Shown here in pieces: positions 10,714 to 21,400 of a stretch of DNA of 64,000 nt. Made by a program: the position numbers and the translations under genes. This stretch comes from Siphlonurus alternatus (lineage: Eukaryota; Arthropoda; Insecta; Ephemeroptera; Siphlonuridae): assembly GCA_949825025.1 (NCBI GenBank), contig OX463778.1:51112829-51176828 (forward strand). The letters are read 5' to 3'. The notes beneath the pieces were generated by a model, which was not told where the DNA came from, made no database searches, and saw only the letters and a list, made by a program, of their open reading frames with translations. Numbering within the stretch: the first letter of the stretch is position 1; each line of letters opens with the position of its first letter.

Positions 10714-13641
10714 ATTTAAAATATTTAAATATAATTTTTGTATTGGGAAAGTATCCTTCGAAGGTATGCTTTTTGAGTATAATAAATTTCTTGTATTGCT
10801 TTTGTTTCTTTTTATTTTACATGTAACTTTACAACATGAATAGAATCGTGGCCAGGCCAAGAAAAAAGTTTAATTTTAGGAAATCAACTCACTGGCACAG
10901 TTTTCTTGCATGGTGACTATAATAAATCTCTTTTTTTCTAATTCTATGAAAAATGTATATATAAAAAAATGCAATTATTTATATTATTTAAAGTAGAGTG
11001 AGCGATTGCATAATTTATTATTTTATTTTTCCTTAAAATATTTTAACCTGCCCTGCTTTATTGAGAAATGAAAACCAAAAAATTTCATCTCAAATAGCTT
11101 CATCGCCTTCATCGCAAAAAAATCCCAAAGTTTGTTTTCCTGAGCCCTTTAACATGCAGCCTTATGGATTATGGAACAGAAAACAGCGTTTTACTCAAAC
11201 TTCGTTCGAACTATGGTATCAATTAAAAAATACTTACGTATAATCTATGACGAAAATTCTTTAATGGATTTACAAATAAAATAAATTTTTTCGGAAAAAA
11301 CGGCTTCATAAAAAAACACAATTAATTTGAAAATCCATTAAGAAAAAAAGTAAAAAAGGGGGCGTGGCACCCAAAAAAATCGCGCCTCCGGCGGGGGTTT
11401 TGGCCCTTCAGGCCTCTATCTTGGGGGCATGTACCGTTTTGGACATCAATATATCTGGTCACCCTATGCCAGATCTCCCACGTGGACAAAGACTCGTTCT
11501 CCAGCTTGCCGTCCCTGGTGCACATCGACCTGACGAGGAACCACATCACCAGCCTCGCCCCAGATACCTTCCAGTCGCTGGCTCCTCTGGCGAACATCCT
11601 CTTGGCTTTCAACCAGCTGACCGGGGAAGATGGTCTCAACTTGAACTCTGTGCAGTTACTTGACTTTAGCAACAACCAAATTAAGACACCTGAAAACTTA
11701 GTAATTAAGGGCAATATAGAACATCTAAATTTAAGCAACAATGTGATAACAAACTGGTCATCGAGTTTTACTATGCATTCAAAATTTTATGTTAAATGTT
11801 TAAATTTGTCTCATAATAAGGTGTTAATTATAAATGACGCGATGGGAAAGACTCTAAATAATTTAAACAATTTATTAACGGTTGATCTTGGAGGAAACGA
11901 ATTCAACTGTAATGATTGTTCTTTGAAAGAATTTCAGAATTGGCTTCTCGGAAATAGCCTACGTGTGATAAACCTGGGAACAGAGAAAAAATTAACTTGT
12001 TCATTACCTGCGTTGAAAAAGGATAAAGCAGTGCTGAATGCAACCTTTAATGAACTGGAGTGCCTCCCTGCAACTATGAACTATTACCTCACTGCAGGAC
12101 TGCCTGTTTTTGTTATTGTGCTAACACTTATTATAATCATATCAACAGTGTACAATTATCGTTTCGAGCTCTTGTACATGCGTCACTTATGGCAAATAAA
12201 GCGTCTCAACAATAAGGGATATGAATGCATGAAGACATGTGAATATGACGTGTTCGTGTCGTACAGCGGCAAGGACCGTGACTGGGTGATGAACGTGCTG
12301 CTGCCCGGCCTGGAGAACCCCACGGACCGCTACTGTCTGTGTCTGCACGAGCGGGACTTCCGCCTCGGCACGTACATCATGGACAACGTGGTGAACTGCA
12401 TTGACAGCAGCCGCCGCGTGCTTCTCGTACTCACCAATAACTACATTCAGAGCGAGGTAAGGTAGTGGGGACTTACGAATAATATCATGTTGTATTGAAC
12501 GATGTTTTTTATATTATACACACTGCAAAAACAACTAAATACCAAAGGCATTGAGAATCTCCACAATCACTTTTACATCACCAAAAGTGTTTAGCTTCTC
12601 AATGCTTTTATTGTTTACGGTCTTCATACCTGTTGTAAAAAGCTAAAAACTGATCACCAATCTAACTACTCGCCAGCTTAACTTCGGTAATCACTTTCGA
12701 TCATACCCTTACCACTGCACTGCTAATGCTTTCTTAGTAGGAAGAGTATTATTGAGGTATATAAAATAAATAAGAGCTATGGTGAAATGACAAGGGTTCA
12801 TTTTAATACAAGGTTATACAAATTTCGACCCTAGGGTAAAATTTGATGGCGGTTCTAATGGTGACCCTTAAATTTGCGACCCTTTGACCCTTAAGGGTCA
12901 AAAGACCCTTAAATTTTTTTTTTCGTGAAAAATTGCGAAATTGACATTAGCAATGTCCTTAATTAACTTTAGAGCTCTTATTTACGCATTTTAAGGGTCG
13001 ACCCTTGGGGTCTAACAGGGGTCATTTTTAAAAGTATACAGATATTTATAACAAAATGTGTCAAAAACTGTGAGGATTATGGATTTAGCATTGGCTTTAA
13101 TTGATTCAGTAAGAATAATGACCCTCTAAGGGTCGACCCCTAAAATATATTACGATCTATTCCGCATATAATACTTCTAAATGCTATTAACATGCAATTT
13201 CTGAATGCTAATTCTATTAACAAAAATCTAATGTTTAAAACGTTAGTTTTTAAATGGTAAAAACAGTGATTAAATAGCAAAGACATTTAGCTATTTTTCT
13301 AAATACTTTTAACGTTCAGTTAATGTTAAAAGCATGGAGGGTCTGAATACCGATTTTTTGCAGTGCAGTGGTGCAAGTGGGAGCTGCGCATGGCCCAGCA
13401 CCGCGTGTTCGAGGACAGCGGCCGCGACTTTCTGATCTTGCTGGAGTTGGAGCGGCTGGACCGTGACAAACTTCCGCTGAGTCTGCGCGTGCTGATGGGC
13501 ACTCGTACCTACCTCGAGTGGCCCAGCAAGACACCAGAAGACACGTCAGATCACCAGTCTGTTTGGAAACGGCTTAAGGAGGCGCTTGGTGTACCACTTG
13601 CACTTGTGCCAGGCGTTCTTCAGGAGGAAAAAACAATGTAA
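2902..13641 (+). CDS. Toll-like receptor 2, LRR exon interrupted by a hAT transposon
   Basis: Eight exons assemble in frame: 2902-3108, 3836-3976, 4623-4750, 5633-5741, 7133-7367, 8759-8975, 9713-12456 (containing the element at 9770-11466) and 13369-13641. Intron phases are 0,0,2,0,1,2,0, as in Toll 3. With the element and one copy of its 8-bp target duplication removed, the CDS is 2,349 nt (782 residues) with no other frame break. It encodes a signal peptide, a short LRR ectodomain, an LRR C-terminal cysteine cap, one membrane span (around LPVFVIVLTLIIII) and a TIR domain (YDVFVSYSGKDRDW, LCLHERDFRLG, SEWCKWELRM). Read straight through, the hAT insertion brings an in-frame stop after about 14 residues and would give a truncated, secreted ectodomain. 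The last intron is 912 bp, against 62-65 bp in its paralogs, because of a second transposon. AATAAA follows the stop at 13643. It may be a pseudogene, or functional if the element is spliced out. Confidence 0.85.
4136..4335. other. Assembly gap (200 N)
   Basis: Exactly 200 N inside an intron of Toll 2, bordered on the right by a long GGGA/GA repeat. The round length suggests a placeholder of unknown true size. Confidence 0.99.
4336..4449. repeat. (GGGA)n followed by (GA)n microsatellite
   Basis: About 57 bp of GGGA units grade into about 57 bp of GA units directly beside the assembly gap. This purine-only run probably caused the assembly break. The minus-strand open frame through it is a shadow of the repeat. 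Confidence 0.97.
6017..6664. mobile_element. MITE, long inverted repeat with TTAA duplication (AGTAGAGTGAGCG family)
   Basis: Left and right arms of about 300 bp are near-perfect reverse complements, starting AGTAGAGTGAGCGAT and ending with its complement. TTAA flanks both sides (6013-6016 and 6665-6668). TTAA target duplications are typical of piggyBac-like elements. No transposase is encoded. It lies in the Toll 2 intron between 5741 and 7133. A half copy is nested in the hAT element at 10992. Confidence 0.9.
7474..8179. mobile_element. MITE, long inverted repeat with TTAA duplication (AGGCCT family)
   Basis: Arms of roughly 330 bp mirror each other from AGGCCTTCTGAACC to its complement, with TTAA on each side (7470-7473 and 8180-8183). 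Each arm carries the octamer TGACGTCA (7603-7610 and 8045-8052), the palindromic CRE/ATF site. It is non-coding; a 60-codon open frame inside it is a shadow. It sits in the Toll 2 intron just after the exon ending at 7367. Confidence 0.88.
8444..8580. mobile_element. Short MITE with GGGG-x-x-ATTCACGAA ends
   Basis: About 136 bp with terminal inverted repeats TTGGGGGCGATTCACGAA and TTCGTGAATCGTGCCCAA, plus internal mirrored TCCAGGTTTCTCACTAAC. The ends resemble those of the elements at 29574-29717 and 40783-40965 (GGGG-ATTCACAAA), so they may form one superfamily. Confidence 0.75.
9260..9689. mobile_element. MITE with CpG-rich loop and TTAA flanks
   Basis: The arms mirror each other from about AGTGAATACTTTTTT to AAAAAGTATTCCTTT, flanked by TTAA at 9256-9259 and 9690-9693. 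The outermost part of the left end is slightly longer than the right. The loop (about 9405-9565) is GC- and CpG-rich, with CGCGCGGCAGCAGCAG mirrored by CTGCTGCTACCGCGCG. An 89-codon Pro/Arg-rich frame across the loop has no family resemblance and is not called as a gene. Confidence 0.85.
9770..11466. mobile_element. Non-autonomous hAT-type transposon inside the Toll 2 LRR exon
   Basis: The element is 1,697 bp, flanked by perfect 8-bp duplications TGCCAGAT (9762-9769 and 11467-11474). It starts TAGGGTGACCAGA and ends with the exact reverse complement; GTACCGTTTTG is also mirrored just inside both ends. An 8-bp duplication together with these ends is diagnostic of the hAT superfamily. No transposase domain was recognised, so it is probably non-autonomous. 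Comparison with Toll 3 (21442 onward) shows exon sequence continuing exactly across the two duplication copies. It carries a 31-bp poly(A) run at about 10681 and part of another MITE (10992-11341). Confidence 0.93.
10992..11341. mobile_element. Truncated AGTAGAGTGAGCG MITE nested in the hAT element
   Basis: After TTAA (10988-10991) the sequence follows the left arm of the element at 6017-6664, including the segment with AAATGAAAACCAAAAAATT. The central part is present but the right arm is lost after AAAATCCATTAAG. This shows a MITE jumped into an ancestor of the hAT element, or was captured by it, before the insertion into Toll 2. Confidence 0.75.
12521..13365. mobile_element. CACTA-like element abutting the last 3' splice site of Toll 2
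   Basis: The 845-bp segment begins CACTGCAAAAA and ends TTTTTGCAGTG, terminal inverted repeats of the CACTA/EnSpm style. It is bordered by CA on both sides (12519-12520 and 13366-13367). In the paralogs the intron reads TTATACAG/TGG; here the element lies between ATATTATACA and CAG/TGG. Several copies of the palindrome-like GACCCTTAAGGGTC occur internally (about 12,830-13,145). No coding potential was recognised. Confidence 0.78.
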
Positions 13642-13693
13642 AAATAAACAAAAACTTTAAGCCGTCCCATTTTTTTTTTATTATTATTAATTG

Positions 13694-13751
<58 letters not shown>
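13694..13751. repeat. (TA)n microsatellite
   Basis: Uninterrupted TA dinucleotides shortly after the Toll 2 stop codon and polyadenylation signal. Confidence 0.97.
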
Positions 13752-13753
<2 letters not shown>

Positions 13754-14111
13754 TAAGAATTTTGTTCTGTTTGTAGATCATCTATTGTTGTAGTATTTTT
13801 TTTTTTTTTTTTAAGTAAAGATTACAGTTACCGAGGTCCAGCTCAAAGCAAACTGAACGGTGGGTACTGAATCTCTGAATCAAGCAACGAGAAGATCACT
13901 TCCACTAACGAGCTTGCTTGGTGTGCCGACCCGATATAAGTTTCTACTTCATATCGAGAGTCTTGAATTCTTGATACACTGAAAATCATATAGCAATGTA
14001 GAATTATTATATTAATGTAATGATACAGTGTTTTTTTAAAGAATATAGGAAAAAATAATATGTAAAATCTTGTAAAAGCATTTATATTATAAAGTATTCT
14101 ATATTTTCTTA

Positions 14112-14288
<177 letters not shown>

Positions 14289-14385
14289 CATTATGGAAAT
14301 TATATATTAAAGAATGGGAGCATACATTATTTTTCTAGCAGCAAAAAAACTGAAGCTTCATTTTTTATTTACTAATTTACTGCAA

Positions 14386-14705
14386 TAGAGTACCGACCTT
14401 AAAATTTTTTATTGCAGAAATGGATAGAGGGTGCAAAGTTATGCTACTCTGATTTTTTTCAGATTTTTTAGGGACCGGGAAGTATTGCTAAAAAGTTTTG
14501 GCGAGGTCGGGTTCGAATCCACGTCCCTTTTGGGTCCTATCTTTTATTAAGAGAGGCGGCAAGAGGCGGCACTTTTTCTGCACTTTCAATAATTTTTAAA
14601 AAATATTTGCCGGGCTCTAAAAAATCTGAAAAAAATCAGAGTAGCATAACTTTGTACTCTCTATCCATTTCTGCAATAGAAAAATTTTGAGGTCGGTACT
14701 CCATT
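14386..14705. mobile_element. MITE of the GGAGTACCGACCTC family, copy 1
   Basis: An inverted repeat starts AGAGTACCGACCTTAAA and ends GGTCGGTACTCCATT; the arms share GAAATGGATAGAGGGTGC and GATTTTTTTCAG. The middle carries GGGTTCGAATCC, matching the tRNA B-box, at about 14,511-14,522. Related copies lie at 19465, 56272 and 62476. Confidence 0.85.
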
Positions 14706-14732
14706 AAATAATCACATTTTATATTTTCAAGC

Positions 14733-15186
14733 ATGTATATTTTGAATTGTGCAATGTTCAAGAAGAAATATCCAGAGATTCATAATGGTGAATTTCACTC
14801 TTATAATACTAGAAATAGAGATAAAATAGTGTTAGAAATGCATAATTCGAGTTTATTAGAAAAAAGTTCCGCTTACCAGACTGCAAAAATTTATGACTTT
14901 TTACCAGCATGTCTCAGAGAAGTTGAAAGTGAAAAATTATTTAAAGAAAAGAAAAATATTTAAAAATGTACTTTTGTAATAAGTTGCCAGAAGATATACT
15001 GTCTAATGTTGTTTTTTAATTGATTGTATCTATTGTATTTCATATCTTGATAGTTTTATGAATTATTGTTATTTTGATGTGTTTTTATGTTATGTAATTT
15101 TAATGTTATTATTAGGAATGACTTAATCCATGTTGTACCTGTACAGCCAGTTGATTGAATAAATGAATTGAATTGAATTGAATTGG
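14733..15186 (+). mobile_element. 3' end of a non-LTR retrotransposon (LINE), decayed
   Basis: The translated stretch at 14733-14963 has the look of the extreme C-terminus of LINE reverse-transcriptase proteins: HSYNTRNRDKIVL, then YQTAKIYDFLPACLRE and a lysine-rich FKEKK. The frame breaks at 14961. Further on comes a tail ending in AATAAATGAATTGAATTGAATTG, a short tandem tail typical of several LINE clades. It is 5'-truncated and defective, and lies just upstream of Toll 3. Confidence 0.75.
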
Positions 15187-15409
15187 TCTAAAAATTATAT
15201 AATATATATATATATTGTAATATGTTTGCCAAATTTTAAACAATACTAATTCAATTCCACAGCTATTTTTTCGGGTGTAAATTCCTCAGAGAGAGGAGAA
15301 ATGAGGCAGAGAGGGGGAGGAGATGAGGCTATACAATATAAGTATATTTAGCTTTGCCATATATCCTGTATGAAACTTAGTTGCCTTAGTGCTGCTTAGT
15401 AGAAGCAAC

Positions 15410-18400
15410 ATGAAGTATGGCACGTTGCTTACAATTGCACTGCTGGAATTCATATTAATATTAATCAACCTTAATTTTCATACATGTGGTGTACATGACA
15501 ATACAAATAATACTAAATGGATTCATCACAATAATTGTGAATTTGCAAATAATGATACCAATATTATATTTTGTGATGTGTTTGTAAATTGTTCACAGAG
15601 TGTAAGTATTATTTTTAGTAAATGATTCCTGTGAGTGAACATGTAATAAAATTTCGAAGCTCTATGAGTATTTTCTAGCGTAATTAAAAATTTTTAATTT
15701 GATACATTTGTCACGTTGTTTCTAAATATTTAAATTTAAAATTAAATTGGTCAATTTTCGCTTATCTATAGGCTCACTATAATAATAATAATAATTTTGA
15801 TTGATTTATAATTTTAATATGATGGACTACAGTTAAACATCAGTACGTTTTAACCTCAGACACATTTTTAGAAAAGTCTCAGAAAATAAGAAGTTACATA
15901 TACAATGTGTTTCTTTGAGATTTCAGTTTATAATGTGTTGGTAACGTTGAATTTCTGATCCTCTGCAGTTTATCAAGATACACTTAGAACTGAAAATTCT
16001 TGACAAAAATGACACTAAAATGAACGTGATAACAGAGTCTTTGGTCTCTTGGAAGCTGACTATTAAATGCTTGGAGGTAGATTTCGTGAATGATGTCCCC
16101 CCTAAGGCATTTGTAAGTATTTCAATTAGTAAAATAATAAATATAAATTTTTAATTATAAATTGTTGTTTCAATAGCCATATCTTTTTAGCAACCTGACT
16201 CTGACTTAAACTTAAAATAAATGATAAACTGGGTTTATTTAAATTAACTAAAACTTTCAAAAAATATTTCAAATTTAAAGTTTATAGAATATTAATAAAA
16301 AAAAATGCGTTAAATAAAATCTGCAATGTAATGGCAAATAAAGACTTGCCAGATAGTGTATTTCTGAGCATACATTATATCTTATATATTGTTAAATAGT
16401 GATATAATATTAGTATAATATTAGTGATAGACTTATTAGATATGAAAATAACGAGAAATTATATTGCATAAAGTATTTTTATTAAAACTGCAAAATATCG
16501 AATAATTCCTGCAAATTTTAATTGCATTACTCAACTTTATTCTCTTAAATTTTATTTTACTTGTCAACGTTGCTCCTTAATGGCCGGCGTTTAATTGGTT
16601 GTGTCTCTCTAGCTAATTTGTGATTTACAAGATTGATAATTTAATCAGGCTCGGACTGGGAAGCTAGGGGCCACAGTCAGAGCCATTATATGTAGGCATT
16701 ACATGCAGCAGGGGCCATTTTGAAGGGGGTCTGAGGTCACTTTTTGTATACTTCCGTGTTAAAAATCATAAGGGCCAGTCAGGGATCCCTGACCCAGCCT
16801 TATAGCCAGTCCGAGACTAAATTTAATCATATATCCAAGCAGTGAGTAGGCAAGAAGCAGTTCTGGTGCAAAAAATGATTTTTTTTTTATAATGAGTATG
16901 TTTGATAGAAAGTCAGGTTATCTTGTTAAAAGAATAGAGGAATGTATTATTATGTATTTTTAGAACGGATTCAGTATTCAATTTTTTATTTATTTCGAAA
17001 AAGTTGAAAGTTTTAAGGGTAAAAAAACACTAAAAATTAAATAATATATTATATTTGAAATCAATGTCATAGAAATTTTACTAAAACATTTTCTTCCATT
17101 AGCTAGAGCTGTGGCAAATTAATTAGGTAAAAATTTTATAAAAATTTCCCACTATTGTTATATACAATATACAGTATAGTCATCATTCTTCTATTTAATA
17201 ATAAAATTATTAATCGAATTATAAATAAAACCTAATTACAGATCCATCCAGCATTCATTTCTAAAATAAAAAAATTCATGCAGGTTCTTCATTACAGATC
17301 CATCCAACAACATTGCATTTGTTTTACTTGTTTTACGTAAAACATTTTTCCACAACTTTGAGTTACGATTCCAAACGCATTGATGGCCACTTTTCCCTAC
17401 CAGTCAACTGCGATCCACGTGGAGGGTAAGTTGTTTTTTTAACATCCTTAATACTTTTTTTTTTTAAATTTAAAACACTTTTAATTATGAACTACGGTAA
17501 TATTTGTGTATTTTCACTTTTATAATTATATTAAATTAGAAAAAAATAGCGTATAATTTTTATTCGGATGATTCTTTTCTTGATATTCATCATACTCAGA
17601 AAATTATTAATATATAAAATAAAGACACCATAAAAAAAAGGTAATACAATATCGATTTTCAAAGATGGGTAGTAAAATTTTTGTTTAATTAAAATAAATA
17701 AATTGCATTTATTATTTAGCAAATGGTAATACAGATATATTTTAACTGTAACTAAAAAAAAAACAGCGTCAACATAATTATTATACCATTAGAATAATGC
17801 AAAATTTGTAAATATAATAATCGTTAATACGTGTATATATATCTCATCATACAAATAAATAAAAATCCCCAAATATTTATAACCCTTAACACATTCACGC
17901 TTAAAACATTTAACACCATTAGCCAGTTTAATATTTCGAGGTATATAGTGTATTGTATAATTTTTAAAACCACTACCCAAAATTTATTCCTGAAAGAAAT
18001 TTTTGTTTGTTTCTCTAAATGCAAATTGTTTACAGTTCTTGTATTATATCTCGTAGTTATTAAAAGTAATATTATTATACAAATAGCATGCAGCATTTAT
18101 AATAGACGATCTTATTGACAAGGATAAGTACATTGATAGCAAGCTTTTGCCTTATCCAACAGCACCTTTCTCACATCATTTACTGGCGTAAGTTTAAGGC
18201 ATCTCAATATAACTTTCATACCTTTATTTTGTAATTTTTGTACGTGCTTTTAAATATTTTCCTCATTTGTACTCTCTATAAGGCACTTAAACAGTAATCA
18301 AAATGGGGGATTTTATTTCTTGTAGATAAGAATTTTAGTATAAGGACTCAGATATTTGCAATACTTGCTATATAGCCAGATAGCTATTATAATTTTAATA

Positions 18401-21400
18401 ATTTTGCTTATTATTTATTTTTATTTTTTGCTTGTTTTGTTTTTGCTACCATATGATATATGTATGATATACCATATATACCAATGACATTACACAATGC
18501 ATAACATATACATATAAAATACATAAAAGGGGCTTCTCACAACAAAAATTTAACTTAAGAAACCTGATAACACTGATTACCTGACAAATTATTTTCACTG
18601 AAATTGTAACATAATTTGAAACGTCATATAAATGTTTTGACAGAAAACTTTTTTTATTTCGTTAGTAATGGAACCACGCACCTAATTTTAATACCTAGTG
18701 TGCCATGCTTACTTAGTAAACAACATGAATGTACATGATTAAATATATTTTTTTTTTCGGTTAATTGCGGGATTTTCTTCACATTTTTTTATTGTTTTTT
18801 TTTTTCCTTTACAACAGAGTAATGAACCAGACGTGTAAAGGTAAAGGAATAATGCAAAATGATTCATATATAAATCTGCTACGTATTGAGTCTGGAGTTT
18901 GGTTGAATTTACCAATTGCCGGCAACAAAGGGGATAACTGGATACATTCTGTAAGTACTATATATGATAAAAACCTATTTGTTATTGGTCTTAATAAAGA
19001 ATAATTATATGGTGGTTTGTGTGGTAGTTTGCAAAAGGAATTAGGAAGAATGGTGTCTGCAATTTTTCCAATATTTCTTTTCAATGCTTGCCAGCTTATG
19101 CAAATAATGCTAATATTTTATCATTGAGCTCTATACAAGGCTAGAGGGCTAATCAGCTGTTTTAGGCGCGCACGGCGTCTGGGAGGAAAGTGGGTGGTGG
19201 TCGGTGCTATCGAATGCCTGGTTGACCAACCTAAGAAAGTTTCCTTATAAAATAAGTATTAAAAGTTACACTGCAGTTGGCAATTCTGAGGAGAATACGT
19301 TGGAATGTGTGACGAAAGCGCAATCTCCCACCCACTTCCTCCCGCCGGACCGTGCGCACAGTTTAACATTGAGAAGTATAGGGCATTATCCCTCTAGCCT
19401 TGTATAGAGCTCAATGTATTTTATACTCATGGAATTCAGAGATGATATTTCATATTGTTTGAATACGTATTGAGTATGGACCACAAAATTTTGTGTTCAG
19501 CCGAAATTGACAAAGGGTGGAAAGAAATGATACTCTGATTTTTTTCAGATTTTTCTGAGTCCATGGAGTATGCTTAAAAAGTTTAGTATGATCAGTTTTT
19601 TAGTCCAAGATCCTTTTACGGCCATTCTTTCATTAGGGAGAGGTGGCAGTTGTCACCGAAAAGTCTGAAAAAATCTGAGTATCAAAATATTGCACCCTTT
19701 AATCATTTCTGCATTTTAAGGTCAATATTTCATTCCAATTTTAAATTTTTAATTTTGGTAATGAACATCTCTATCTAAACGTAATGATTAAATAGTAAGT
19801 AAAAGTAATCAATAGTGCTTTCATAGAAAAAATAGCAATTTCTGCAACTGCAAGTAATATGGGCAGACACACTGTAGCTAATGTAACACATTTGATTTCA
19901 GATGCGGCAGCAATACTTAATGGAAGCAATGATCGATGCGATGACATTACAATTAAACATGGTTATAGTTCAATATGACGAAGCCATAAGTCGCTTTTTA
20001 ATTGGGTTGAAAATAAAAAGTTTTAATATAAGCAACAATGATTTTCAGTCTAAATTGAAGGTGCAGTTTTTCCCAGAAATGTTAGATCTAGAATACCTCT
20101 ACCTATCTGGTTCCAAATTAAGAATTATAGACCCAAGTAAGTTAAACCTTAAAAAATATTTCGTATATAAGGCTATTTTAATTAAAAAAATATTAATATT
20201 ACGATTCAATAATGTGCATCACGTATTGTGCTGCATGCTAATGATGATTACAGTAATACATGATTGTATAATAAGTAGAATTAAACTAATCTTCCATTGA
20301 AGACAAGTCTATAATACATACATAACTGGTGATTCAATGCATTTTAGTCTTTGAAAAAATCGTCTATTTTGTAGATGGTTAAAACCAAGACTAAAGATTT
20401 GGCCCCCCCCCCCTCCATTTTATTACTGTTTAGTCTTGGTTTTAACCAGATCTCTTTTTGAAGAAGATACACTTTCACTTTCTTAACTTAAACATGTCCA
20501 AATTATTTTCACTTTTTATGTACTGTACATTGGAATGTGATTAAAAAAATTTAGTGCACTGTATAAGAGTCCTTGTTGATAATCTGTTGTTCTGTGATGT
20601 GAATGTACAAAGTTATCCTTACTTTTATCTTTTAAACTTTTATCACGAGTAACTTTTTAACCACCAATTTAAAAAATTCAACACGGATCTCGAATACTTT
20701 CTTTTGCTTAAAAAAAAGGAGTTGTAATGTTATAAAATATAATAAATTTCATGTTTTAAAACTTATTGTACTATGCGCAAGCTGTCTTCGATATTTGAAA
20801 GATATCTCATAAATTTAATACTCTTTATTAGGTTCCTAAAAAGCTATAATATCTTTACATGACCTATGAAATGTTTTTTGCGTTATAAACTTAAGTACTT
20901 TTTAAAAAAAAAACGAGTCACAGCTAGTGAAAATATGTATACAAGTAAATGGTTGTGTATAGCATGTTGCATTTAATTTTTAAGTATGCCTCTTACAGTT
21001 TCACACAAAATATCTTCTTTCCATGATTGTATCTATATTTTTTGAAAATGACAAATGAAGAATTGAATTGTAGTACAGTACAAATGCACAATAGTTTTCG
21101 CTTTCGTTTTTTTTTTTTTTTTTCTTTTTTAAGCCCTTTTAAAAACTATTATTTTTTCAGACAACTTCATAAACATGGTTAATCTACGTTTACTTGACAT
21201 ATCAAAGAATCAATTTTCACACGTACCTAGTGGGCTTGGGAACTTGTCTAAATTACGGATCTTGAACTTGAGCGGGCAGAATGTCGACGTATTTACCAAG
21301 GACTTCAACGAGGTACGGAAAATGAAAATACTGGAAAATTTGGACCTTTCAGGACTGCCTCTGTGGAATATTACAAGGTAAAAATTGAAAAGAAGACACA

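Noticed and set aside
14505..14530. tRNA gene
   Set aside because: Only a B-box-like motif is present. No acceptor stem, anticodon arm or A-box in a foldable arrangement was found.
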